From contig NZ_NULG01000053.1 in NCBI RefSeq assembly GCF_002577195.1, positions 1 through 39,129 of the forward strand: DNA of 39,129 nucleotides, written 5' to 3'. Positions 32,169 to 39,129 of this stretch are shown here, piece by piece. Under the pieces are notes generated by a model. That model was not told the origin of the DNA. It worked only from the letters and a program-made list of their open reading frames with translations, and did not search any database. Position numbers and translations under genes: made by a program. Positions within the stretch are counted from its first letter, which is position 1; each line of letters starts with the position of its first letter. This DNA is from Bacillus sp. AFS041924 (GTDB lineage: Bacteria; Bacillota; Bacilli; Bacillales; Bacillaceae_G).

Positions 32169-32480
32169 TTACAATCCTAACCAAAACTCCATTACCGTTT
32201 CTAATTCTTTATTTAATTCTAATTTCCTACAATATAAATTATTAAGCTTTTCATAATCTAACTATTCACTCATTGCTAAATCAATTACGTTAATTTCTTT
32301 TTCGTATTGTTCAATTTTTGCTAAGGCTTTGACTTTTCAAAATGAACATTCTATCAAAAATTCCGTTTTAAAAGGATGAAAACATTCCTTGTTCATTGAA
32401 ATTGCCATTAATACAATAAGGTATCTACTATTTTTCCTCTTATTCAATTCCTCTCCACTCAAGTACACATATGAAACTTT
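32169..32480 (-). pseudogene. Remnant of an ABC-F ATPase (C-terminal part)
   Basis: One minus-strand frame, interrupted by TGA (32337-32339) and TAG (32262-32264), reads as the end of an ABC-F protein. It contains a signature-like YLSGEELNK, then YLIVLMAISMNKECF where ABC-F proteins have the switch segment (VSHDxxF), then the terminal coiled coil KIEQYEKEINVIDLAMSE / LDYEKLNNLYCRKLELNKEL and a terminal EFWLGL. The spacing between signature and switch is too short, so Walker B has been deleted. ABC-F proteins act on ribosomes (translation factors or antibiotic resistance). Assignment is by eye. Confidence 0.5.
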
Positions 32481-32526
32481 GAAAGTGAATATAATTCATT
32501 GAGTCCTTTTGTAAAGGAGCGAAGTG

Positions 32527-33977
32527 ATGACTTTGAATATGGATAATCAATTGTCCACCGGACAAATGATTTTGATAATTAGAAATGGCCTAAAAAAGTC
32601 AATTTCTCCTAAATATATTATTATTGTTGGCGCAGGATTATCAGGACTAGTTTCAGCTTCTCTATTAAAAGAAGCGGGACATAATATCACAATTCTTGAA
32701 GCAAATAACAGATTAGGAGGGAGAGTTTATACATTGCACTCCCCTTTTAGTAAGGGATTATACTTCAACACAGGACCAATGCGTATTCATGATTCACATT
32801 CTTTAACTCTTGAATATATTAAAAAATTCCAGTTACCTATAAATGAATTTATTAATCGGACCCCAGACGATATTATATACACAAACTATATCAAAACTCG
32901 TCTTAACCAATTTGAGCAGAATTCAAGTATTTTAAAATATCCTGTTGCACCAAATGAAAGTAAGAAAACAGCCGAGGAACTATTACTTTCATTGGTACAA
33001 CCTTACATTGATTTTATTAAACAAAATCCCGAAAAAAATTGGGATCTCTTACAAAAACAATTTAATAAACAATCACTAGGCTTTATGTTAAACTCTCACT
33101 TTTCAGAAGGCGCTATGGACATGATTGGTGTGCTTCTTGACTTAGAAGCATATATGGGAATGTCTTTTATTGAAGTATTAAGAGAAATGGTATTCTTTAG
33201 CTCAACTACCCGTTTCTTTGAAATAACAGGTGGTATGGATAGATTGCCTTACGCATTTTTACCCCAATTGAAAGAAAATATCTATTTTCATCATAAAATG
33301 ACAAAGCTTGTCCAAAACTCAAGCGGAGTAACCATTCATACTAGTCACCAGCAAAAATTAGAGCATTATACTACAAATGGCGATATTGCTATCTTAACCA
33401 TACCCTTTTCCGCCTTAAGATTTGTGAAAATCGAACCATCCATTCTTTTTCATATATGAAACGAAAAGCGATTCGTGAAATCAATTATTTGGCTGCTACA
33501 AAAATTGGAATCGAATTTAAAAGTAGATTTTGGGAAAAAGAAGGTCAACAAGGTGGTAAATCGATTACTGACTTACCAATTCGATTTACCTATTATCCAA
33601 GCGAAGGTATTGGTACACAAGGCTCTGCGGTAATCCTAGCAAGTTATACATGGGCAGACGAGTCATTAAATTGGGGCAGCATTTCAGAGGAAGATCGTAT
33701 TCAATTTGTTTTGAGAGACTTAGCAGAAATTTATGGATCCAAAGTTTATTCCGAATTCGTAAAAGGAATTTCCCAAAACTGGAGTCAGAATCCCTATTCT
33801 TGTGGTGCTTTCACAGCTTTTGAACCAGGCCAAGAAACAGAATTATATCCTTACATTGCTATGCCTGAGGGCAAGGTCCACTTTGCTGGTGAACACACAA
33901 CACTCACTCACGGTTGGATGCAAGGTGCGATTGAATCGGGTATTCGAGTTGCACATGAAGTGAATGAGATTCCATAA
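32527..33977 (+). pseudogene. Flavin amine oxidase disrupted by a one-base frameshift
   Basis: Together the two frames encode about 483 aa of an FAD-dependent amine oxidase (monoamine or L-amino-acid oxidase type). The FAD-binding IIVGAGLSGLVSASLLKEAGHN and LEANNRLGGR lie at the N-terminus; the C-terminal frame ends with HFAGEHTTLTHGWMQGAIESG. The first frame runs into TGA at 33457-33459. One extra base near 33450 (after GAACCATCC) would restore ...EPSHSFSYMKRKAIRE and join the frames exactly. AGGAG precedes the ATG. It is either a real loss-of-function mutation or a sequencing error; nothing else in the gene is damaged. Confidence 0.82.
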
Positions 33978-34478
33978 TCGAATAAAGGCCTTGCATTTAA
34001 GAGATTTATATCTCTCTAATACCAATAAAAAAAGCCAAAAACTTGTTATTACATTTGATATATTACCTATAATTTATTTTTTAACTCCACCAATTTCCTG
34101 TTCTTTACCTCTAAACTTTACAAAAGAAGAAAAAAAGAATAACAAAAACTCCTAATAAAGAAGATAGTGTTCCCAAAGAATGCAATTTCCTTCTATTAAA
34201 ATGTAGTTTACGGGATAGGGTTAACCGTGAATTTATAAAAATAAAGAGAAGTCACTATATTGGGTGACTTCTCTTTATTTTGCATATATTAAACGATCAA
34301 ACACATAAATTATTGAGCTACAGCGGTAGCCATCCATGAATCCTCAGATTCACAACAGTGAATTGAAGTTTATATCGTACTCTCATGGAAGTTTAATTAA
34401 AACTGAGAAAAATATCAAAACTAGACATTAAAATTTCAACATCATACCTCTAAATTAATCTATTAATAATTATGTATA
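33978..34478. other. Intergenic region with terminator and a short Cys-containing reading frame
   Basis: No convincing gene. On the minus strand a frame ends ...TSIHCCESEDSWMATAVAQ (stop at 34310-34312) just before the terminator at 34238-34281. It is preceded by an in-frame stop and lacks a start, so it may be the end of a decayed gene. The opposite strand also gives short open frames here. Confidence 0.4.
34238..34281. terminator. Strong bidirectional terminator
   Basis: Perfect 18-bp stem AAAATAAAGAGAAGTCAC (34238-34255) and its complement (34264-34281), with an 8-base loop and terminal T runs on both strands. Confidence 0.88.
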
Positions 34479-34924
34479 TTATATTTCGGATGAATTTAGT
34501 TTCTCAATTAACTTCTTTCTGACTTCCATAATTCGAAATTTAGTTGCCTTTTCAATCCTTACCATGGCATCTACCATAAAATCAAACATGTCAGTCCAAT
34601 CGTTTTCATTAAATAGATTTACTTCATCTTTTTGAAACTTAATTCTACAGGCTTTCTTATCATCTAATCTTTCCTAGAAAGTTCGGCACCAAAGTCACTC
34701 TCAATAGATTCTTTCATTTTCTTAAGTTCATCAAAAATAAACTTATTCTCTTCTTTAACAGGTCTACTTAAATATATTTCTACCCTAGCATAACTTTTAG
34801 ACACTACAAAGTTATACGCCACTGAAGAAATCCCTGTACCAGCTCCGATCCAATAATCTTTTGAGGGACTTATATTTTTAAATAGAGCAAATTCAAAATC
34901 AGGGATGGCTAAGATGACTTCGTT
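34479..34924 (-). pseudogene. Truncated, frameshifted DUF4268-like gene
   Basis: The minus strand encodes, in two frames, the C-terminal domain of a DUF4268-like protein. The first frame gives IPDFEFALFKNISPSKDYWI, GAGTGISSVAYNFVVSKSYA and RVEIYLSRPVKEENKFIFDE, ending at TAG (34664-34666) after FGAELSRKD. The second frame resumes with RLDDKKACRIKFQKDEVNLF, then NENDWTDMFDFMVDAMVRIE and ends at 34479. A one-base loss near 34670 explains the split (expected LSWERLDDKK). The N-terminal part of such proteins is absent. DUF4268 often accompanies nuclease-like domains in restriction or defence contexts; that is family knowledge, not shown here. Confidence 0.7.
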
Positions 34925-34931
34925 TCAGAAG

Positions 34932-35405
34932 CTACTTTACGATCATAGCCGATTTTTGGTAATCAGCTTCAGCCTCTTTTTTCACTTTTTCACAAAATTT
35001 TATGACGACTTTATCATTTGCAAAAAATAAAAATAGTTTGAGAAACGCTTTTAATGGCCGATTGGTGCAAGTGTATGTGAACCGAGTTTTCTGTTCATTG
35101 ATTTTACTTAACCCATACTTAGCTGTAATTTCGAACATCTTAGCTAACGTGAAACCAACTTTAAGGTTCTTTTGGTCAGGAGTATTGAGGTATTCTAACG
35201 TTTCTACATCGTATTCTTCAATTCTTTTACCTTCTTTATATTTCTGTCGGTAAACACTTCCAACCACATCATCGGTTACTTTGACTGGATTGTTCTCCAG
35301 AACTTCCGGCATAATCCTTTGCAAATTTTCCAGTGGTCCCTCCAAAAAGTACCATACGTAATCAATCGGAGCATCAATTTCAATTTCCTTTTTCCATTGT
35401 TTCAT
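34932..35405 (-). CDS. SRPBCC (START-like) family protein
   Basis: A 157-aa soluble protein with the helix-grip fold pattern of the SRPBCC superfamily: N-terminal KKEIEIDAPIDYVWYFLEGP, central beta strands and the C-terminal long helix (FANDKVVIKFCEKVKKEAEA). Such proteins bind hydrophobic ligands; no specific ligand can be inferred. GAGGTG precedes the ATG. It appears intact, although it stands among decayed genes. Its stop lies a few bases from the DUF4268 remnant. Confidence 0.75.
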   Translation of the reverse strand: MKQWKKEIEIDAPIDYVWYFLEGPLENLQRIMPEVLENNPVKVTDDVVGSVYRQKYKEGKRIEEYDVETLEYLNTPDQKNLKVGFTLAKMFEITAKYGLSKINEQKTRFTYTCTNRPLKAFLKLFLFFANDKVVIKFCEKVKKEAEADYQKSAMIVK

Positions 35406-35549
35406 CTTATATCACCTCGGAATTTTTTTGAGTGTATTCATATTATTTCTATATCTGGAAGTTTCATTAATTAGTGAAGTTACATCTTTATCTAACACCA
35501 CTGTTAAGTTGGGATGTATTTGTAAAATAGATTCATTCTAAAAGAAAGT

Positions 35550-35672
35550 ATGACCTCCACTAGTATTAAACATATTTCAAATTATGAGGACGTAGACGAA
35601 ACGCCAATGTCAAAAGTTACAGACCTAATAATATTAGACTTTGGGGAAAAATTATCAGAAGTGAAAAAATAA
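35550..35672 (+). CDS. Possible 40-aa hypothetical protein
   Basis: Open frame from ATG encoding MTSTSIKHISNYEDVDETPM followed by SKVTDLIILDFGEKLSEVKK. The ribosome binding site is weak (AAAGAAAG). Composition looks protein-like and it precedes another small, broken frame in the same direction. Could be a remnant or chance. Confidence 0.3.
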   Translation: MTSTSIKHISNYEDVDETPMSKVTDLIILDFGEKLSEVKK

Positions 35673-35686
35673 TTTATGTCACAGTT

Positions 35687-35857
35687 ATGGAGAAAAACAT
35701 GCCAAATAAAAAAGACGATAAACTATTAACAATTTATGAAAAATGGGAAAAAGCCGGAATTCCGATGGTTACGAAAGCAACCAAAGAAGATCTTGCAATA
35801 ATAGCTTGATATGTAGAACAAAAAAAGAAAGATAATAAGAAATTAGATGGTCATTAA
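35687..35857 (+). pseudogene. Small ORF with an internal TGA
   Basis: A 56-codon frame (MEKNMPNKKDDKLLTIYEKW, then EKAGIPMVTKATKEDLAIIA, stop, YVEQKKKDNKKLDGH) is interrupted by a TGA at 35817-35819, which a single G-to-A change from a Trp codon would create. The charged, helix-rich sequence continues sensibly past the stop. Family not recognised. Confidence 0.4.
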
Positions 35858-36209
35858 AAAGTCTTGAGTTTCACGTAAAGTGAATATGAATAACCGAGTA
35901 TTTGAAGTAATACGTCAATATAGAATTGCGATCCAATAGTCGAAGAATAACATATGAGATTCCATGATTAAAATATTGTATAAAGGCTTTGTAGAATACC
36001 AGAAAATAAGAGTGAATGTTATGTAACAAAAATAATTTGGGCAGACTCTACTTTTGAAAAGGAAGAGTCCACCCAAATTGCTTTTCATTACTAAAGAAAA
36101 AAATCTTTTTTGGTTATTTACTTAAATTTCGTCCATAAACCACATTAAGTAGTGGATTCAATTAAAGGAACATATGTAAACCATGTTTCCTTTAGCATAT
36201 AGTGATATT
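35858..36209. other. Stretch without an intact gene
   Basis: Only scattered short frames (such as MNNRVFEVIRQYRIAIQ near 35888 and MIKILYKGFVEYQKIRVNVM near 35964) and a terminator-like hairpin. Probably eroded coding DNA. Confidence 0.4.
36034..36088 (+). terminator. Terminator-like hairpin
   Basis: AATTTGGG / CCCAAATT (36034-36079) with an inner GACTC / GAGTC, followed by GCTTTTCATT. It probably ended the small decayed plus-strand genes upstream. Confidence 0.6.
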
Positions 36210-36383
36210 CTAACTTACTTTACTTTCATCTACGGCATGTTGCCAACTTGGGTAATAATACAAAGCACTCCTCATTAAATCAGGGTAATGTTGCTTTACC
36301 TCTTTTTTACGTAGAGAATTCCCTTCGTTATGTAACTTCTTGATCTGAGTAATGACTTCCTTTGATGTAAATTTGACATCCAT
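36210..36383 (-). CDS. 57-aa HNH-repeat-like small protein
   Basis: A complete small ORF with GGGAGG eight bases before the ATG. The protein (MDVKFTSKEVITQIKKLHNE, then GNSLRKKEVKQHYPDLMRSA, then LYYYPSWQHAVDESKVS) follows the pattern I-x2-L-x3-G-x-S-L-x3-V-x3-P-x-L-x3-A-x2-Y-x2-S-W-x2-A. This resembles the helical repeat found beside HNH homing nucleases (HNH_repeat, PF18780). Here a single repeat stands alone with no nuclease domain, so DNA binding is only a guess. It may be intact or a leftover of a longer gene. Confidence 0.65.
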   Translation of the reverse strand: MDVKFTSKEVITQIKKLHNEGNSLRKKEVKQHYPDLMRSALYYYPSWQHAVDESKVS

Positions 36384-36578
36384 TCTTCATTCCTCCCTTT
36401 CAAAGTTATCATGATTATCTTTCCCTTTGGCTCTCAAATTTAAACGATAAACATAGTTTCAAATACTTTATAACTATATTTCTGAAAATTCTAACATATA
36501 TAATGCTTATTGTGAAGTAATTTGCTCCTGTCAGATAGTAAATAAAACAAACTACCTACCCTAGAACTCTTTTTAGTA

Positions 36579-36872
36579 TTACTTCCGTCCTGTCAACTGC
36601 CCTACATACTCAACATCATCTATCTTCCAGCCCTGGTTTTTTACATAAATCAACGAGGTTTTGACAATGACAGTTTCCGTATTACTGCCATTATTAAATT
36701 CTGTACTTAACTTAAATTCATTAAAAAATTCAGCTTCTGTCTTTGAGGATTTGTATTCAAATGGCTTTAATCCTTCTAATGAGGATTTCACCGATTGATC
36801 CCCATTCGGTGTTTTCAAACCTGATGGGAATGTTGCCTTATATCCTTGTTCAGTTATAAATGGTTTAATATT
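36579..36872 (-). pseudogene. C-terminal fragment of an unknown (possibly exported) protein
   Basis: Open frame of 98 codons ending at 36579, closed upstream by a TAA (36873-36875). The sequence (KPFITEQGYKATFPSGLKTP ... VIVKTSLIYVKNQGWKIDDV) begins abruptly mid-domain, without a Met start or ribosome binding site; a TTG at 36818 is possible but unsupported. It looks like the C-terminal beta-rich domain of a lipoprotein-like hypothetical protein. Confidence 0.5.
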
Positions 36873-36929
36873 TTAAGTTATATGTCTTTTATTCTATTTC
36901 TTATTGAACTATCCTGCCATTTTGTTGAA

Positions 36930-36960
36930 TAAAAAAAGCGATCTTCTATTGAAGAATCGC
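36930..36960 (-). terminator. Orphan minus-strand terminator
   Basis: GCGATTCTTC / GAAGATCGC stem (one bulge) followed on the minus strand by TTTTTTT (36931-36937). No intact minus-strand gene lies upstream of it within the window. Confidence 0.65.
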
Positions 36961-37167
36961 ATGCGTTAGTTGAATAAGTAATTCAATTTTATTTTTCTTT
37001 CTATAAATTTTATAATATATATTAGAGAAGTCCATTTTGATAAAACAACTGTTCTATCAGTTATTTTTTCTGACTTTTATTTTTTCGTAGTTTACTGGAA
37101 ATAAACAGTTCTCTCTTTGTTAAATATGTATAAAATAAAAGTATTAAATGTTGAAGGAGGCAATTAC

Positions 37168-37224
37168 ATGAAAAAATTAATGAATCAAACCTTAAAAACA
37201 TATAAGGGTGGAACACTTTTTTAA
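37168..37224 (+). CDS. 18-aa leader ORF upstream of the ABC exporter
   Basis: MKKLMNQTLKTYKGGTLF with a strong GAAGGAGG ribosome binding site seven bases before the ATG. The same frame continues after its TAA as FAYGVPPCMCKSNNTKRG to a second TAA at 37279-37281, two bases before the exporter ATG. The element may be a regulatory leader peptide, as before several Bacillus drug exporters (for example bmrB before bmrCD). Alternatively it is a 37-codon double-glycine-type peptide gene broken by a nonsense codon. Translation of at least the 18-aa version looks likely. Confidence 0.55.
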   Translation: MKKLMNQTLKTYKGGTLF

Positions 37225-37277
37225 TTTGCATACGGTGTACCCCCTTGTATGTGTAAGTCAAATAACACAAAAAGGGG
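37204..37277 (+). promoter_or_regulatory. Possible attenuator masking the exporter's ribosome binding site
   Basis: The segment 37235-37246 (GTGTACCCCCTT) can pair either with the leader's last codons (37204-37216, AAGGGTGGAACAC) or, through CCCCTT, with the exporter's AAGGGG ribosome binding site (37272-37277). A GCATAC / GTATGT stem (37228-37252) presents the C-rich strand in its loop. The pairings exclude each other. Confidence 0.45.
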
Positions 37278-37283
37278 TTAATT

Positions 37284-39026
37284 ATGAATTTTCCTGTAAA
37301 AAAATTTTTCTCATATTATAAACCTTATTTAAGGTTATTTTTATCAATATTAGCATGTGCTTTTATCGTTTCCTCTACAAATTTAGTATTTCCACTACTC
37401 GTTCGTTACATTACGAAGAATGTTCTTGAAGGAGATTTGTCTGAAGCACTTAATGAAGTGTATTGGATCGGTGGATTAATGCTAGTTTTAGTAGTCATAC
37501 AAAATATCGGGAATTTCTTTGTAGACTACAAAGGACACGAAATTGGTGCACGTATGGAAAATGATATGCGTAGTGAGCTATTTTCACATATGCAAAAACT
37601 TTCATTTAGCTTTTATGATAAAGAAAAGACAGGACAGCTTATGTCTCGAGTAACGAACGACTTACTACTTATTTCTGAGTTATATCATCATGGTCCTGAA
37701 GACTACGTTAAATATTTTGTAAGATTTATAGGTGCATTTTTCATATTATTTTATATAAATGCACAATTAACGATAGCCGTTTTTTGTTTCTTACCATTTC
37801 TAGGTTCGTTTGCATTGTATTTCAATAAGGTTTTAAACAGGACCATAAGAAAAAACAAAGAGCGAATTGCTGACGTTAATGCACAAGTAGAGGATAGTTT
37901 ATCTGGAATTCGTGTCGTAAAATCATTTGCTAATGAACAGGTTGAGGTTGAAAATTTTAACCGTGCAAATAGTCGTTTCCTAGATAGTCGAAAGAAAACT
38001 TATAAGGCAGAAGCTTATTTTTACAATGGTGTTGAAATATTTCTACAACTGATTACAATCACGGTGATCATTGTAGGTAGTGCTAATATTATTAACAACT
38101 CTTTAGACTTAGCGGATTTAATTACGTTTTTATTATATATAGGCTTTATGATTGAACCTATTCAAAAATTAACACATATGAGTACACAGTTCCATGAAGG
38201 AATCACAGGATTCCAACGGTTCATGGAAATCATGAATTTGATGCCTGAAATTGGAAATAAACAGAGTGCAATTACGCTCTCAAAAGTAACTGGGAAAATT
38301 GAGTTTAAACAAGTTTCATTCCGTTATGAAGAGTATCTGGAGAATGTATTGGTGAATACATCACTTCAAATACAACCAGGTGAGTATATTGCAGTAGTTG
38401 GTCCGTCTGGTGTAGGTAAGACAACGTTATGTTCACTTATTCCTCGTTTTTATGATGTGACAGATGGTGAGCTATTAGTAGATGGAATTAATGTTCGAGA
38501 TATTGACCTGAATTCATTACGAAATAACATTGGAATTGTACAACAAGATGTTTATCTATTTACCGGTACAGTTTATGAAAATATTCGCTACGGAAATCAA
38601 AGTGCTAATGAAGAAGAAATTATTGAAGCAGCTAAGCATGCAAATGCACATGACTTTATTATGAAGCTCCCAAATGGCTACCACACTGAGATTGGGCAAA
38701 GAGGAGTTAAACTGTCAGGTGGTCAAAAACAGCGATTAAGTATTGCACGAGTATTCCTAAAGAACCCACCTATCCTTATATTAGACGAAGCAACAAGTTC
38801 ATTAGATAATGAAAGTGAAAGTATTGTTAAGGAAGCGCTAGAGATATTAGCGAAAGGACGTACTACAATCGTCATTGCCCACCGTCTTTCCACAATCCGA
38901 AATGCCGAACGAATTATTGTCATAACTGGAGAAGGGATTGTTGAACAAGGTAATCATAATGAACTTCTCAAAAATGGTGGAGCTTATAGAAAATTGTATT
39001 CAAGACAGTTTGAAGTTCAAGTATAG
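37284..39026 (+). CDS. ABC exporter, multidrug/lipid type (YgaD-like), fully canonical
   Basis: A 580-aa half-exporter: six membrane helices (about 1-310) fused to an ATPase. Walker A GPSGVGKT is at 373-380, LSGGQ at 477-481, Walker B ILILDE ends near 502 and the H-loop His is 533. All catalytic residues are intact and no partner gene is adjacent, so a homodimer is expected. Length and N-terminal FFSYYKPY resemble B. subtilis YgaD. There is no C39 peptidase domain, so it would not itself cleave a double-glycine leader. The ribosome binding site AAAGGGG lies within the putative attenuator. Its own terminator follows. Confidence 0.92.
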   Translation: MNFPVKKFFSYYKPYLRLFLSILACAFIVSSTNLVFPLLVRYITKNVLEGDLSEALNEVYWIGGLMLVLVVIQNIGNFFVDYKGHEIGARMENDMRSELFSHMQKLSFSFYDKEKTGQLMSRVTNDLLLISELYHHGPEDYVKYFVRFIGAFFILFYINAQLTIAVFCFLPFLGSFALYFNKVLNRTIRKNKERIADVNAQVEDSLSGIRVVKSFANEQVEVENFNRANSRFLDSRKKTYKAEAYFYNGVEIFLQLITITVIIVGSANIINNSLDLADLITFLLYIGFMIEPIQKLTHMSTQFHEGITGFQRFMEIMNLMPEIGNKQSAITLSKVTGKIEFKQVSFRYEEYLENVLVNTSLQIQPGEYIAVVGPSGVGKTTLCSLIPRFYDVTDGELLVDGINVRDIDLNSLRNNIGIVQQDVYLFTGTVYENIRYGNQSANEEEIIEAAKHANAHDFIMKLPNGYHTEIGQRGVKLSGGQKQRLSIARVFLKNPPILILDEATSSLDNESESIVKEALEILAKGRTTIVIAHRLSTIRNAERIIVITGEGIVEQGNHNELLKNGGAYRKLYSRQFEVQV

Positions 39027-39031
39027 TAGGT

Positions 39032-39078
39032 AAAACAAAAATCGTCTATCTCTTAAAGGGATGGACGATTTTTGTTTT
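39032..39078 (+). terminator. Strong terminator after the ABC exporter
   Basis: AAAACAAAAATCGTC / GACGATTTTTGTTTT perfect 15-bp stem with a T-rich 3' arm. Confidence 0.88.
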
Positions 39079-39129
39079 AAATAATCGATGCTTTTCCTTG
39101 TTCAACTATCGCATGCTTATATATAGTAT

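Noticed and set aside
33964-34155. 63-codon frame overlapping the end of the amine oxidase
   Set aside because: It starts inside the oxidase C-terminus without a ribosome binding site and its second half is low-complexity.
35817-35819. Selenocysteine or recoded TGA in the small ORF
   Set aside because: No selenocysteine insertion element follows and neighbouring genes show similar decay, so a nonsense mutation is simpler.
37061-37270. 69-codon minus-strand frame opposite the exporter leader
   Set aside because: It is antisense to the ribosome binding site and leader; composition is typical of an AT-rich chance frame.

Overview
The window reads as chromosomal DNA of a low-GC, endospore-forming Bacillaceae (Bacillus-like). 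The evidence is a hut operon with the RNA-binding antiterminator HutP, a SAM-I riboswitch in front of a yitJ-type gene, a hom-thrC-thrB operon, a small gamma-SASP-like gene, a squalene-hopene/sporulenol cyclase, AGGAGG-type ribosome binding sites and AT-rich intergenic DNA. No tRNA, rRNA, insertion sequence or CRISPR array is visible.

Layout. 1-95: short tandem repeat. 0.18-4.4 kb (minus): heterodimeric ABC exporter followed by a nitroreductase. 4.5-6.3 kb (minus): M3 oligoendopeptidase. 6.9-8.2 kb: secreted LysM-3D wall protein, an unknown membrane protein and a 44-aa SASP-like gene. 8.4-18.2 kb (minus): amino-acid block. A SAM-I riboswitch controls yitJ-metH (methionine synthesis with methyl-folate supply), then come metA (homoserine acylation) and hom-thrC-thrB. 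Homoserine is the shared branch point of these pathways. 18.3-20.4 kb (minus): triterpene cyclase with a small membrane protein. 20.6-24.2 kb: an Asn/Gly-rich hypothetical, a DUF3892 protein, a membrane-anchored trypsin-like protease and a DHFR-fold reductase. 24.3-24.5 kb: array of degenerate 20-22 bp repeats. 24.6-30.6 kb (minus): hutP-hutH-hutU-hutI-hutG, with a sigma-A-type promoter, a possible CodY box and a HutP-type attenuator between hutP and hutH. 30.9-31.8 kb: PsiE-family and DUF2294 genes.

31.9-36.9 kb is a decay zone. It holds an eroded ABC-F ATPase, an amine oxidase broken by a one-base frameshift, a truncated and frameshifted DUF4268 gene, a small ORF with a TGA and the C-terminal stub of an unknown protein. 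Between them lie an intact SRPBCC protein and a 57-aa HNH-repeat-like protein. 37.1-39.0 kb (plus): a self-sufficient ABC exporter preceded by an 18-codon leader ORF. The leader region can fold into mutually exclusive RNA structures that include the exporter's ribosome binding site. It can also be read as a 37-codon peptide gene split by one TAA. This is the least explained element in the window.

Gene families are called from recognised motifs only; no database search was possible.
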